Part shown: positions 1 to 9,465 of the stretch, in pieces
Position numbering within the stretch: the stretch's first letter is position 1
Layout: each line of letters opens with the position of its first letter
From: an uncultured Prevotellaceae bacterium
Lineage (GTDB): Bacteria > Bacteroidota > Bacteroidia > Bacteroidales > Bacteroidaceae
Assembly (NCBI GenBank): GCA_946406435.1
Contig: CAMJKP010000005.1
Span: 25,813-89,812 of the forward strand
Direction: 5' to 3'
Length of the DNA stretch: 64,000 nucleotides
Program-made: the position numbers and the translations under genes
The notes under the pieces: generated by a model
Told to the model about the DNA's origin: nothing
Database searches by the model: none
What the model saw: the letters and a program-made list of their open reading frames with translations, nothing else

Positions 1-1373
1 CCAAGGGAAGAGTCAACGAGACTCTTGCCGGCCGTCCTAAGGATGCGAAGATCGAAGGCGACCTGCCTACCGACTCCCTCTCAAAGGCTGCCAGCACCCG
101 AATAAGCGTTGGAAACGAGGCTGTTGCCGATTCCCTCCTTGCTGCAAAGGCAAAGGCGGCAGAGGATACATCGTGGATGAAAAACGAATACGTGCCAGTC
201 ACAAGCTTCATCCATACCGCTACCGTTGACCGTTACACCCGTAACTACATAGCCTACCGAAAACCCGCCAACTACTATCCTGCCATGTCAAAGGCAGACA
301 GTCTGTATTGGGCGGACCTCAAGTGTGCTGACGATACCATTAACGATATTGCCAACTATACAAAGATCGACAACACCTTCGCCCTGGCCCTGCTCGAAGG
401 CTTCAACAAGTATGTGCCCACAGGCCTCAAGGCGTATATCACACACGATATCGGCGTATATGAGCTCTTTGACAAGAAGTATCACGAGCATAGCACGTAT
501 ATTGGCGGACAGCTCACCAAGACACTTGGCTCTGTCTTCCACTATAATGCCACGGCCGACTACTGTTTCGCAGGAGAGATGTCTCAGGACTTCATGCTCG
601 ATGCCACGGCCGATGTCAACGTGCCAATCTTCGGCGATACCGTCCGCATAGACATGGACGGATTCTATCACTCGCTCGATCCCGACTTCTTCCTGTGCAA
701 CTATCATTCCAAGCATTACTCGTGGAATCATCAGGATTTCAACAAGCAGAAGCACACCCACTTCGGAGGAGCCGTATCCTTCCCTAAGACAAAGACATCC
801 GTCCGTGTAGGGTGGGACTTCATAAGCGACTACACATATCTGGCTACATGGCACGAGCTCTCTGCTGCCAATCTCCAGATAAACCACAGGGCAGATGTCC
901 TTCAGGCAAAGAATGACGTGCATGTCTTCACAGCCGAACTCGCACAGGACTTCAAGGCGGGAATCCTCAACTGGGAGAACCGCATCACATACCAGCTTTG
1001 CGAGCAGGATAATGTCCTGCCGCTGCCAAAGCTCAACGTCTGGAGCAACCTCTATATCGACTTCAAGATTGCAAAGGTGCTGAAATGCCATCTGGGAGCA
1101 GATGTAACGTATTTCACCAAATACTATGCTCCTGAGTATGTGGCAGGTCTCGGACAGTTTGCTGTTCAGCGTAACGCTGCGGTAAGGACAAAACTAGGCA
1201 ATTATCCATTCGTGGATGTATATGCCAATTTCGTGCTCAAAGGATGTCGCTTCTTTGTGATGATGAGCCACGTAAACGCAGGTAACGGAAATCTGATGTA
1301 TTTCACCGTACCTCACCATCCGATGAACGAAAGAGTCTTCCGTTTCGGTATTTCATGGAATTTTAATAATTAA
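1..1373 (+). CDS. Putative porin, C-terminal part
   Basis: Outer-membrane beta-barrel protein cut by the left edge. The reading frame is open from base 3 without a stop, so the true start lies outside the window and the first visible Met (177) is only internal. Visible are an Ala/Lys-rich linker (about residues 1-55), then alternating aromatic/hydrophobic strands rich in Tyr, Phe and Trp, ending in a terminal strand GISWNFNN with a Phe near the C-terminus, as barrel proteins need for BAM-dependent insertion. This fits the Bacteroidota 'putative porin' family (Porin_10 type). It lies 36 bp upstream of galM in the same direction, so the two may be co-transcribed. Substrate cannot be told. Confidence 0.72.
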   Translation, partial: KGRVNETLAGRPKDAKIEGDLPTDSLSKAASTRISVGNEAVADSLLAAKAKAAEDTSWMKNEYVPVTSFIHTATVDRYTRNYIAYRKPANYYPAMSKADSLYWADLKCADDTINDIANYTKIDNTFALALLEGFNKYVPTGLKAYITHDIGVYELFDKKYHEHSTYIGGQLTKTLGSVFHYNATADYCFAGEMSQDFMLDATADVNVPIFGDTVRIDMDGFYHSLDPDFFLCNYHSKHYSWNHQDFNKQKHTHFGGAVSFPKTKTSVRVGWDFISDYTYLATWHELSAANLQINHRADVLQAKNDVHVFTAELAQDFKAGILNWENRITYQLCEQDNVLPLPKLNVWSNLYIDFKIAKVLKCHLGADVTYFTKYYAPEYVAGLGQFAVQRNAAVRTKLGNYPFVDVYANFVLKGCRFFVMMSHVNAGNGNLMYFTVPHHPMNERVFRFGISWNFNN

Positions 1374-1409
1374 CTTTTATTTATACAACCTTTTAACAAT
1401 AAACTTAAT

Positions 1410-2492
1410 ATGGCAACAAGCGAAAACATCTGTGGTCTGAAGCGTGAAGACTTCATGACCACCGTCCAGGGAAAGCAGACAGATCTCTATGTACTCCGTA
1501 ACTCTAACGGTGCAGAGATTGCAGTAACAAACTTTGGTGGTGCTATTGCAGCTATCATGGTTCCTGACAAGGACGGCAACATGGCCAACGTAATCCAGGG
1601 ACATGATAACATCAATGACTATATCAATACAACTGAGCCGTTCCTCTCTACCCTTATCGGCCGCTTCGGCAACCGCATCAAGGAGGGTAAGTTCATCCTC
1701 AACGGCAAGGAGTACAATGTAGCCCTCAACGATGGTCCTAACCACCTCCACGGCGGTCCTACAGGTTATCATGCTCGCGTATGGGATGCTCTTCAGATGA
1801 ACGATAGCACCCTCGTACTCAACTACGTTAGCTCTTACGGTGAGGAAGGCTTTTCTGGTGAGGTTCACGTAACAGTTGTCTATACATGGACAAACGACAA
1901 CGAGCTCATCATCGAGTATCTTGCTACAACAAACAAGAAGACTATCATCAACCTCACACATCACGCATTCTTCTCTCTCAGTGGTATTGCTAAGCCAACA
2001 CCTACAATCGAGGATTGGGATCTTGAGCTTAACGCAGACTTCTATCTCCCTATCGATGCTGTCAGCATCCCAACAGGTGAGATCCTCAAGGTCGAGGGCA
2101 CACCATTCGACTTCCGCAAGCCAAAGAAGATCGGTCTCGAGATCAATGCCGACAACGAGCAGATCAAGAACGGTAGCGGTTACGACCACAACTTCGTGCT
2201 CAACAAGAACGAGGTAGGCGAGCTCTCATTCGCTGCACGCGTAAAGGACCCAAAGACAGGCCGTACACTCGAGTGCTACACCACAGAGCCAGGTCTTCAG
2301 GTTTACACAGCCAACTTCGCAAGCGGCAAGGAGATCCAGTTCGGTTGCACAGCACCAAAGCGCTCTGCTATCTGTCTCGAGGCACAGCACTTCCCAGACT
2401 CTCCAAACCGTCCTTACTTCCCATCTGTAGTTCTCAACCCAGGTGAGCGCTACAAGCAGAAGACCATCTATAAGTTCGGAGTTGAGAAGTAA
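1410..2492 (+). CDS. galM: Aldose 1-epimerase (mutarotase)
   Basis: Interconverts alpha and beta anomers of galactose/glucose in the Leloir pathway. The 360-residue protein has the usual full length and the family landmarks: NFGGAIAAIMVPD near the N-terminus, GRFGNRI and NHLHGGPTGYH (substrate-binding His), a second His in NLTHHAFFSL, the YDHNFVLN loop, and a catalytic Glu region near LECYTTEPGLQVY. No signal peptide, so cytoplasmic. The start ATG at 1410 follows an A-rich leader typical of Bacteroidota. galK follows after a 142 bp spacer carrying an inverted repeat. Confidence 0.95.
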   Translation: MATSENICGLKREDFMTTVQGKQTDLYVLRNSNGAEIAVTNFGGAIAAIMVPDKDGNMANVIQGHDNINDYINTTEPFLSTLIGRFGNRIKEGKFILNGKEYNVALNDGPNHLHGGPTGYHARVWDALQMNDSTLVLNYVSSYGEEGFSGEVHVTVVYTWTNDNELIIEYLATTNKKTIINLTHHAFFSLSGIAKPTPTIEDWDLELNADFYLPIDAVSIPTGEILKVEGTPFDFRKPKKIGLEINADNEQIKNGSGYDHNFVLNKNEVGELSFAARVKDPKTGRTLECYTTEPGLQVYTANFASGKEIQFGCTAPKRSAICLEAQHFPDSPNRPYFPSVVLNPGERYKQKTIYKFGVEK

Positions 2493-2500
2493 ACACTTTT

Positions 2501-2616
2501 AGTGAAGAGTGAAGAGTGAAAAGTGAATAATTTGAATTACAATGATAAACGATTAATGTTTGCGATAAAATGTAACTTAAATTCTTCACTCTTCACTTTT
2601 CACTCTTCACTTTTTT
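2501..2616. repeat. Inverted repeat of GTGAAGAGTGAA type between galM and galK
   Basis: The left arm (2501-2529) is built of iterated GTGAAGA/GTGAAAA units; the right arm (2581-2616) is its inverted counterpart (TCTTCACTTTTCACT). The transcript could fold into a long imperfect hairpin between the stop of galM and the start of galK. The same units recur at 58450-58468 and, degenerate, at 45410-45465. Confidence 0.75.
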
Positions 2617-2634
2617 ACTTTAGGAAAAAAAATC

Positions 2635-3795
2635 ATGGATATTGAATTCGTAAGAAGTCGCTTCATAAAGCATTTCGATGGGCTGACAGGCAACATCTAC
2701 CACTCTCCGGGGCGTATCAACCTCATAGGCGAGCACACCGACTACAACGGAGGCTTCGTCTTCCCAGGTGCCGTCACACAGGGAGTAATGGCAGAGGTGC
2801 GCCCCAACGGCACCGATACCGTCATCGCCTATTCCATCGACCTCAAGGACAAGGTCGAGTTCAAGGTCAATGATCCCAAGGGACCGTCCGCACAGTGGGC
2901 CCGCTTCATCTACGGCATGGTACAGGAGTTCCTTCTCCTCGGTGTCGATGTAAAAGGCTTCAACGTGGCATTCGCAGGCGATGTGCCCCTCGGAGCAGGC
3001 ATGAGCTCGTCAGCAGCCCTCGAGAGCTGCTTCGGATGCGCCCTCAACGACCTCTTTGCCGGCAACAAGATAAGCAAGTGGGACATCGTCCTCGCAGGAC
3101 AGGCCACCGAGCATAAGTACATCGGATGCAACTGCGGCATCATGGATCAGTTCGCAAGCGTCTTCGGACAGGCAGGCAAACTCATGCGCCTCGACTGCAA
3201 CACACGCGAGTTTGAGTATTTCCCGTTCAATCCGCAAGGCTACCGACTCGTGCTCCTCAACTCATGCGTAAAGCACGAACTCGCTGGCTCTCCCTACAAC
3301 GACCGCCGCAAATCTTGTGAAAACGTAGCAAAAGCCGTACAGAAGCGTCATCCTGAGCGTGTCATCGACACACTTCGCGACTGCACATGGGACGACCTGC
3401 AGGAAGTAAAGGCAGACGTAAGCGCAGAGGATATACAGCGTGCCACCTTCGTACTTGGTGAGAAAGACCGCGTTCTTGCCGTTTGTGACGCTCTTGTCAA
3501 GGGCGATTACGAGGAAGTGGGCAAGCAGATGTATCTCACCCATCAGGGGCTCTCTAAGGACTACGAGGTAAGTTGTGAGGAACTCGATTTTCTTAACGAC
3601 ATAGCCAAGGCAAACGGTGTGACTGGTTCTCGTATCATGGGAGGGGGCTTCGGTGGTTGTACCATCAACCTCGTCAAGGACGAGCTCTACGACACTTTCA
3701 TTGCTGATGCAAAGAAGAAGTTCGCAGAGAAGTATGGACACGAGCCAAAAGTCATCGATGTCGTTATTGGCGACGGCTCCCGCAAGATTTGCTAA
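2635..3795 (+). CDS. galK: Galactokinase
   Basis: Phosphorylates galactose to galactose-1-phosphate, a GHMP-family enzyme of the Leloir pathway. The protein is 386 residues, the usual length. All signatures are present: galactokinase motif GRINLIGEHTDYNGG (about residues 25-39), the ATP-binding glycine-rich motif PLGAGMSSSAALE (about 118-130), the catalytic Asp in CGIMDQFAS, and the C-terminal GHMP motif MGGGFGGC. No signal peptide. Together with galM and the upstream porin it suggests a small galactose-use operon; galT and galE are not in the window. Confidence 0.96.
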   Translation: MDIEFVRSRFIKHFDGLTGNIYHSPGRINLIGEHTDYNGGFVFPGAVTQGVMAEVRPNGTDTVIAYSIDLKDKVEFKVNDPKGPSAQWARFIYGMVQEFLLLGVDVKGFNVAFAGDVPLGAGMSSSAALESCFGCALNDLFAGNKISKWDIVLAGQATEHKYIGCNCGIMDQFASVFGQAGKLMRLDCNTREFEYFPFNPQGYRLVLLNSCVKHELAGSPYNDRRKSCENVAKAVQKRHPERVIDTLRDCTWDDLQEVKADVSAEDIQRATFVLGEKDRVLAVCDALVKGDYEEVGKQMYLTHQGLSKDYEVSCEELDFLNDIAKANGVTGSRIMGGGFGGCTINLVKDELYDTFIADAKKKFAEKYGHEPKVIDVVIGDGSRKIC

Positions 3796-3815
3796 ATATT
3801 GATAGACATAAACAT

Positions 3816-3875
3816 AGCGTCATAGGTGCGACAACTATTATCATGTGTGTCCACTTATGACGCTTTATTTTTATT
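3816..3875 (+). terminator. Terminator after galK
   Basis: Arms AGCGTCATAGGTG (3816-3828) and CACTTATGACGCT (3852-3864) pair over 13 bp with one mismatch, with a 23 nt loop, followed by a T-rich tract. It sits 20 bp after the galK stop. Confidence 0.7.
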
Positions 3876-4560
3876 CTTAACGCAAAGCCGCAAAGTTACA
3901 GAGTTTTTATGATTTCTTAACTCACGGAATATACAAGCTGTGTTGCTTATTGGGTATTGCGAAAAATCTTTCTGTTTCTTTCGTGTTTTCCGTGTTCTGA
4001 CTAATTTTTCATTTATTCTGGATTGAGCGCACTAAAAAGGCTAACGGTGACTCACGTCTCGATTAGCCTAAATTATTTGATTATGAAAGGGGGAAACTTT
4101 TTTACTAAATCCATTGCAAAGATAATGAATTTTTATCAAAATTGCAATGATTTACATCAAAATTTTCTGCAAATAAACAACCTTTAACACTAGAGGGCTC
4201 AGATTAACAAAAAATGATGCATTGTAGTACTTTTCCGATGTGGTTTTAGGACAAAAACGACATAGAGGATTTCTTTAGTTATTTTTCTTTATCCATGTTT
4301 TAGTTTTTCCGTAGATTTATGGATGTATTTGAAACAGAAATTCTTTTATAAACATAAGAATATTTTCAACAAACAGAAAAAACTGCTATTTTTCTTTGTA
4401 ATAAGAAAATAAATCCTTACTTTTGCATTGTCCTATTATTCAAGCTATGGGGAATGTGTAACGACGTGAAACAACCCCAGCAGATTATGATGACAAAAAC
4501 AATATAAGGGAGAATAGTTGATATCCCACTAATAAATAAAACCTTTAACTCTATATCAAT
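3876..4560. other. Gene-free spacer, galK to 4561 gene
   Basis: No convincing ORF. It holds degenerate intergenic repeat material: a phrase with GCCGCAAAG around 3890, a phrase ending CCGTGTTCTGA around 3990-4000 that recurs near 7050, and a short hairpin with arms GGCTAA (4039-4044) and TTAGCC (4063-4068). The rest is AT-rich leading into the promoter at 4395-4425. Confidence 0.5.
4395..4425 (+). promoter_or_regulatory. Bacteroidota promoter for the 4561 gene
   Basis: TTTG (4395-4398) is separated by 19 bp from TACTTTTG (4418-4425), matching the -33/-7 consensus TTTG/TAnnTTTG of the primary sigma factor in this phylum. It would give a leader of about 130 nt before the ATG at 4561. Confidence 0.65.
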
Positions 4561-6843
4561 ATGAAACCTATAAAGATTTTGTTGATATTTCTGGTAATTA
4601 ATGCCGTAACTCCTGTTGTTGCGCAAACCGACACTGAGGTACATGATTTTGTATATCTGTTACCAAGCAAGGAGATTTCCGAGACAGGCGAAGACCTATG
4701 GTTTAAGGCATATCTTATAAACAGTCAGACCTTAGCTCCGTCTGACCGTAGCCACACGCTCTATCTTCAACTCCGCACTGCATCCGACAGCGTGCTATGG
4801 AGTGAGAAATACCCTTTGGTTTCTGGAAGAGCCAACGGACATATCTATATTGGCACAGAATGGCCTCAGGGTGAATACTTCATGGAAGGATATTCCAAAT
4901 CTTCGTTTTCCTCCGATAGCAGTAAAGCACTTCTGCCTCGCCGTATCCGTGTTGTTGACCGCGTATCACAGATGGATCGTATATCAAAACAGGCTATAAA
5001 GAATGATGCCGACCAAAAACAATCATCCAATCACCGTTTCGATTTATTCCCCGAAGGCGGGCACCTAATCTATGGCATAAACTCTGTAGTAGCATTTAAA
5101 GCCACTTACGGAAATGGAGTGCCAGAAGATGTCTCAGGAATGGTACTTGAGGACGGAAAGAAAATCGGAACAATCAAAACTCTTCACGATGGCATGGGTA
5201 TATTCTCTCTTACTCCGAAATCAGGCAAGGAGTACAAAGTCTTTCTAGACAATGGTAGAACCATTCCATTCCCAACCATAGAAAGTGAAGGAATGTCGCT
5301 ACGTGTTTCCAAAAACAATGCGAAAGGACTATCCTTGTTAGTTTCTTCATCAGAAGATACTCCACAAAACATTTCAATAACAGCCAAGCAGAACGGAATA
5401 CTATGCTGCACAGCAGAAGGTATTGTTAAAGGACATCGAGTTATTAAAATCCCAACAGAGTATTTTTCCCTTCAAGGCATAGTGGAAATCACTCTCTTTG
5501 ATGCCGCAAAACGGCCTGTAGCCGAAAGATTAGTGTATGTCAATCCCGAGAAGCAACTTTCCATAACCGCTACAACCGACCAGAAGCAATACAACTGCCG
5601 TGATACTGGTAAGGTTCGTCTCCAGGTAACAGACACCTCAGGTAAGCCGATCAAGTCAGAACTCGCTGTAAGCGTTTTCGACAAGGCATACCTCTACCAG
5701 CCCGGACACGAGAACCTCCTGTCTCACTGCTTTCTTTCAGAGCAGATTCGAGGCAATATTTTCAATCCGACATATTACTTCGATGAGCAGAATGAAGACC
5801 GTCTTCAGTCGCTCGATCTGCTGATGCTGACACAAGGCTGGAGAAATTATGTATGGGACAGCGAACCAATGCCAACCCGTCCGCTGCTGGCTGATGGTGT
5901 GAGTGGAATGCAGGTAACCAAGCGCAATATTAACAGTAAAACGCAGATAATCAAGACTTCCTCAGCAAATGGTGACTCTCGTTTTGTATTTACGGATTCA
6001 TTGGGCAGATTCGAGATTGACCCGCAGTTAATGGAGGAAATGCCTGGTCATATCTATCTGAAACCCATGTTGACAAACAAATATAAAGCAAAGATTTCCG
6101 TTGAAAATCCGTTCGATACAATTAATGTTCATCGACTCACTCGACCGCATTATCTGATTCAAAATCAATTTCCTGAAAATAATGATGATGAGCGAACTGT
6201 TAGCAGCGATGCCGATGCGGTTCTTTTGAAAGAAGTTGTTGTCAAGGCAAAACATAAGTCGATTCATCGCGACAAAATGATGGGATACTTGGATAGTCTT
6301 GCGAATGTGGATAGTCGCGGGCCTGAATGGGTTTGTGTTCATCGTGATTATAAGACAAATGAAGAATATCGTTTTCTTAATGATTATATTTCAGATTTTA
6401 CGCTACATCCCGATGGCCAGCCTTGTAATGGGGAAAGAAAAGAAACTCCAATTCCTGGTGAGACGTATTTGGTAGTAAAGACTGAACGCGTAGAGGGTAC
6501 TCTTGATAATTGGGTTCTTACCAGAAGAATGGAACTTGTTTATCCAAAACGTAGATTTACTGATGAACAACTGCTGAAAATGTACGATATGGTTAAGACG
6601 CAAGGCTACTACCCCAAGCGCGAGTTTTACCAACCCGATTCTTTTGACCTTCAGTCTTCTTCGCCCGACCCGCGCAACCTTCTCCAATGGCAACCCGAAG
6701 TTATCACCGACAGCAACGGTATAGCTGAAATACCACTTGCTGCATCCGATATCAACACCGAGTTCATAGGTTTGGTGGAAGCCATTGACGGAAACGGATT
6801 AATGGGGTGTCAGACGTTCTGTTTTAGAGTATTGAAAAAATAA
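4561..6843 (+). CDS. MG2/carboxypeptidase-regulatory-like and plug-like protein
   Basis: A 760-residue exported protein of unknown exact role. Visible: a signal peptide ending VVAQ (about residues 1-22); an MG2-like beta domain with EDLWFKAYL and WPQGEYFMEGYS (about 25-115), as in macroglobulin-type proteins; further beta domains; the motif LMLTQGWRNYVW (about 420), typical of this Bacteroidota family; and a TonB-receptor plug-like stretch beginning LLKEVVVKAK (about 558). No 22-strand barrel follows, so it is not a TonB-dependent transporter. Families like this are often found with TonB-linked systems, but no partner is adjacent here. It has its own promoter. Probably periplasmic or outer-membrane associated. 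Confidence 0.7.
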   Translation: MKPIKILLIFLVINAVTPVVAQTDTEVHDFVYLLPSKEISETGEDLWFKAYLINSQTLAPSDRSHTLYLQLRTASDSVLWSEKYPLVSGRANGHIYIGTEWPQGEYFMEGYSKSSFSSDSSKALLPRRIRVVDRVSQMDRISKQAIKNDADQKQSSNHRFDLFPEGGHLIYGINSVVAFKATYGNGVPEDVSGMVLEDGKKIGTIKTLHDGMGIFSLTPKSGKEYKVFLDNGRTIPFPTIESEGMSLRVSKNNAKGLSLLVSSSEDTPQNISITAKQNGILCCTAEGIVKGHRVIKIPTEYFSLQGIVEITLFDAAKRPVAERLVYVNPEKQLSITATTDQKQYNCRDTGKVRLQVTDTSGKPIKSELAVSVFDKAYLYQPGHENLLSHCFLSEQIRGNIFNPTYYFDEQNEDRLQSLDLLMLTQGWRNYVWDSEPMPTRPLLADGVSGMQVTKRNINSKTQIIKTSSANGDSRFVFTDSLGRFEIDPQLMEEMPGHIYLKPMLTNKYKAKISVENPFDTINVHRLTRPHYLIQNQFPENNDDERTVSSDADAVLLKEVVVKAKHKSIHRDKMMGYLDSLANVDSRGPEWVCVHRDYKTNEEYRFLNDYISDFTLHPDGQPCNGERKETPIPGETYLVVKTERVEGTLDNWVLTRRMELVYPKRRFTDEQLLKMYDMVKTQGYYPKREFYQPDSFDLQSSSPDPRNLLQWQPEVITDSNGIAEIPLAASDINTEFIGLVEAIDGNGLMGCQTFCFRVLKK

Positions 6844-7203
6844 TCTGTTTTCAGGAAAAAAGACTCAACCTTTTTAGAAAAGGACAACTCATGTCTCTTA
6901 ACTCTTAGTTATAATGTAGATTCTCCGCTGTGCCTCCGTTGTGGCTCCGCTATTATAGCAGAGGATGAGCGGAGAAACGATGAGAGAATAATGATGGCAC
7001 TTGCTTGTATCAAAGCGTTATTTATTCGTTAATTCTGTTCATTCCGTGTTCTGATATAAAAAAGACTTTGTGACTAAAGCGTCTCGCGTTTTAAATTTTT
7101 AATCCCTTACTCGTATGTGGATGAATTTTCATGTGGGTAAACACACAGAAAAACATTGTTTTGGTGTGTTTTTTACGTTAAATAACATTTTTTCTTGAAA
7201 AAA
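6844..7203. other. Gene-free spacer
   Basis: No ORF supported. It contains an inverted repeat TCTCCGCT (about 6922) / AGCGGAGA (about 6973) enclosing GC-rich repeat material, a CCGTGTTCTGA phrase shared with the 3980 region, and AT-rich sequence leading to the next promoter. Confidence 0.45.
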
Positions 7204-7235
7204 TTTGGTGGAATCAGCAAAAATATTTACCTTTG
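7204..7235 (+). promoter_or_regulatory. Promoter for the DUF285 protein
   Basis: TTTG (7204-7207), a 20 bp spacer and TACCTTTG (7228-7235) match the Bacteroidota -33/-7 consensus. The leader to ATG 7358 would be about 115 nt. Confidence 0.65.
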
Positions 7236-7357
7236 CAATTGTAAAACTGTAATGCTGAGAAAATTTAGGAATTCTATATAGTAGTAGAAGACGCAACTAA
7301 TATAGTTGAAGGGGAAAAAATCTCGGCTGACGATAACTATCTTATTAGGAAATAGGT

Positions 7358-8326
7358 ATGAAACGTATATTTTCGTTCATAGGGGCAACTTTGCTTACTG
7401 TAATGCCAGCATTTGCAAACATTGCGGAAGGTGTATCTGGAGATTGTACATGGGTTATTGACAATGATGGTAACCTGAACATCTCTTCAGAGGTTGATGA
7501 TGCTGTTCTCGGAACATGGGAAGGCGATGCAGCTCCTTGGAGCAATTACAAGGAATCTATCACCACAGTGGCTTTCTCTTCTCCAGTAAGTGCCCAGACA
7601 TGCACCAATATGTTCAATGGCTGCACTAATCTGAATGCAGTATATCTCGATAACTTCTATACAAATGATGTTACCGATATGAGTCGTATGTTTGCTAATT
7701 GCACTTCACTTGAGGTTATTGAGTTTGGTATGACTGTATCTTCACAGGATGAGGATGCGTTTTATGCAAAGGGCATGTTTACCCCATATCGTGACAACTT
7801 CCTTACTGACAACGTAACGAACATGGCAGGTATGTTCGAGGACTGCAAGTCATTGCATGCTTTTAAGCTTCAGAACCTTGCTGTTCGCAACGTGATGGAT
7901 TTCAGCAATATGTTTGCTGGTTGTAGCTCACTTGAGTCAATGGATCTTACAGGTCTCACAGTTCATAAGGATGCAAAGGTTGCTGATATGTTTGCTAACT
8001 GCAAGAACCTTCTGAATATTACCAATCGGAACATATTCCCTTCTGAGATTGAGGATGCAACATTCATATCACTTCCAACAAGAGGCGTATGCTCAGTGGA
8101 TATTCCTATGGATTGCCTTGCTGACTATCAGATAGCAACTGGTTGGAGATATCTCTTCATTACAGCTGAGGATGAGATGAAGGCTAACAGTTCATCACTC
8201 ACCGCTATCAACAGCATCACAGAGACGGAGAATAAGGCATCTGTATTCACTTTCGCGGGTGAGCGTCTCACTGCTCCTGTCAAGGGCTTGAATATCATTG
8301 ATGGCAAGAAGGTGATGGTGAAGTAA
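7358..8326 (+). CDS. BspA-family DUF285 surface protein
   Basis: Secreted 322-residue protein. It begins with a signal peptide (cleavage after MPAFA, about residue 21). Residues about 80-235 hold DUF285-type repeats with the alternating phrase VTDMSRMFANCTSLE / VTNMAGMFEDCKSL / VMDFSNMFAGCSSLE / VADMFANCKNL, a leucine-rich-repeat-like solenoid found in BspA proteins that bind host or matrix proteins. The C-terminus ends FTFAGERLTAPVKGLNIIDGKKVMVK-like (split here: a Gly-Glu-Arg turn, then GLNIIDGKKVMVK), a tail common on secreted Prevotella proteins that resembles a type IX sorting tail. Own promoter and own terminator, so monocistronic. Ligand unknown. Confidence 0.78.
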   Translation: MKRIFSFIGATLLTVMPAFANIAEGVSGDCTWVIDNDGNLNISSEVDDAVLGTWEGDAAPWSNYKESITTVAFSSPVSAQTCTNMFNGCTNLNAVYLDNFYTNDVTDMSRMFANCTSLEVIEFGMTVSSQDEDAFYAKGMFTPYRDNFLTDNVTNMAGMFEDCKSLHAFKLQNLAVRNVMDFSNMFAGCSSLESMDLTGLTVHKDAKVADMFANCKNLLNITNRNIFPSEIEDATFISLPTRGVCSVDIPMDCLADYQIATGWRYLFITAEDEMKANSSSLTAINSITETENKASVFTFAGERLTAPVKGLNIIDGKKVMVK

Positions 8327-8354
8327 GGATTAAAATTATGAGAATGGTATAAGG

Positions 8355-8396
8355 CTCTCAGGGTAGCGTGATTTGGATGCTTCTCTGGGAGTTTTT
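8355..8396 (+). terminator. Terminator after DUF285 gene
   Basis: CTCTCAGGGTAGC (8355-8367) pairs with GCTTCTCTGGGAG (8379-8391) with two mismatches and is followed by TTTTT. Confidence 0.65.
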
Positions 8397-8442
8397 AATT
8401 TTCTCTAAAAAAGTGTAAGCGGGCATTTAATTTTTCGTAGAT

Positions 8443-9303
8443 ATGAAATCAAAACTCGAACTTGTAAACTTAATAGTGCTTAATGTCGGATATGCAAAGA
8501 CACAGCATCGGTGGGGTGGTACAGATATATCATCACCATTCGCCCGACTATACTATGTCACGGCGGGAAAGGCGACGCTGCACTTTAACAATCAGGATAT
8601 AGAGTTGAAGCCGGGATTTATGTATCTCGTGCCAAGCTTCATGCCGCACAGCTATGTATGTGAGCCGGGTTTTGAGTTCTATTATCTGTTTGCGTATGAA
8701 CGATATGGGGACTCTACAGGCTTCTTCGACATCTATCGTTTCCCATATGAGGTGAAGGCGAACGAGGCTGCTAATCTGCTCTTCGTGAATTACTGTAACC
8801 TGTATCCGCAACTGTCTCTGCCTTATGCAAGTGCGGAGGATTTCAACAATCATCCTGCGTATCGTGACTATGCAACCCGCTATCAGGCAATGGAGCGTTA
8901 TGAAAAGATGCAGTTGCAGGGCTTCGTATGGATCGTGGCTTCTTACTTCATGAAGCATGCGGAGAAGATAACCGATAATACTGATGAGCGTGTGTTCAAG
9001 GTTTGTGTATATCTGAAGGAGCATATCAGCAATAGAGTGACGCTTGACGAACTTGCCAACGTGGCTTGCGTGACGAAATCGCATCTGGGAAGGCTTTTCC
9101 GTTCTGCCTTTGACATGTCGCCTATCCAGTATGCCATCCGCTGTAAGATTCAATTTGCACAGGGGTTGCTGCTGACTACGGACATGAGCGTGAAGAGTGT
9201 ATCGGAGAAGATAGGCATTGATGATGTCTCGTATTTCATCCGATTGTTCAAGAAGATTATTGGTTTCACGCCTCTTGACTATAGGGAGAGGTTGAAGTAT
9301 TAG
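8443..9303 (+). CDS. AraC-family transcriptional regulator
   Basis: A 286-residue one-component regulator. Residues about 10-110 form a cupin-like sensory domain (TAGKATLHFNNQDIELKPGFMYLVPSFMPHSY), expected to bind a small ligand such as a sugar. Residues about 185-284 are the double helix-turn-helix: VTLDELANVACVTKSHLGRLFR and the second AraC signature with SVKSVSEKIGIDDVSYFIRLFKK and GFTPLDYR. Cytoplasmic, no signal peptide. It stands alone between a terminator and a convergent hsp20, so its target is not given by an operon; adjacent surface-protein genes are candidates only. Confidence 0.92.
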   Translation: MKSKLELVNLIVLNVGYAKTQHRWGGTDISSPFARLYYVTAGKATLHFNNQDIELKPGFMYLVPSFMPHSYVCEPGFEFYYLFAYERYGDSTGFFDIYRFPYEVKANEAANLLFVNYCNLYPQLSLPYASAEDFNNHPAYRDYATRYQAMERYEKMQLQGFVWIVASYFMKHAEKITDNTDERVFKVCVYLKEHISNRVTLDELANVACVTKSHLGRLFRSAFDMSPIQYAIRCKIQFAQGLLLTTDMSVKSVSEKIGIDDVSYFIRLFKKIIGFTPLDYRERLKY

Positions 9304-9307
9304 GCCC

Positions 9308-9350
9308 ACGGTCCCTCCACCCAATGGGAGGGAGTTTAGATAGTATTTTT
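9308..9350. repeat. GC-rich palindromic repeat, copy 1
   Basis: CCCTCCACCCAATGGGAGGG followed by a TTAGATAGTATTT tail, right after the araC stop. The same core-plus-tail layout is seen near 59668 and, inverted, near 61269. Confidence 0.65.
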
Positions 9351-9365
9351 TATCACAAAGTATAC

Positions 9366-9416
9366 AAAAAAATGCCGCTTATGGATTGTTCTTTGCGAAC
9401 TTTCATAAGCGGCATT
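9366..9416. terminator. Bidirectional terminator, araC / hsp20
   Basis: AATGCCGCTTATG (9371-9383) and CATAAGCGGCATT (9404-9416) form a perfect 13 bp stem with a 20 nt loop between convergent genes. An A7 run at 9366-9372 would give a U-tract for the minus-strand hsp20 transcript. Confidence 0.7.
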
Positions 9417-9428
9417 ACAATATAAAAA

Positions 9429-9462
9429 TCCCCCTCCCTCGGGAGGGAAGGGGAGGGGCCAT
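9429..9462. repeat. GC-rich palindromic repeat, copy 2
   Basis: CCCCTCCCTCGGGAGGGAAG followed by GGGAGGGGC, a C-rich/G-rich palindrome 4 bp from the hsp20 stop codon; same family as 23321-23468 and 39769-39938. Confidence 0.65.
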
Positions 9463-9465
9463 TGT

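Noticed and set aside
288..1091. 267-codon minus-strand ORF opposite the porin
   Set aside because: Composition (Cys/Val/Ile-rich, no motif) is that of an antisense shadow of a barrel gene.
1377..2189. 270-codon minus-strand ORF opposite galM
   Set aside because: Antisense to galM, which has all family motifs.
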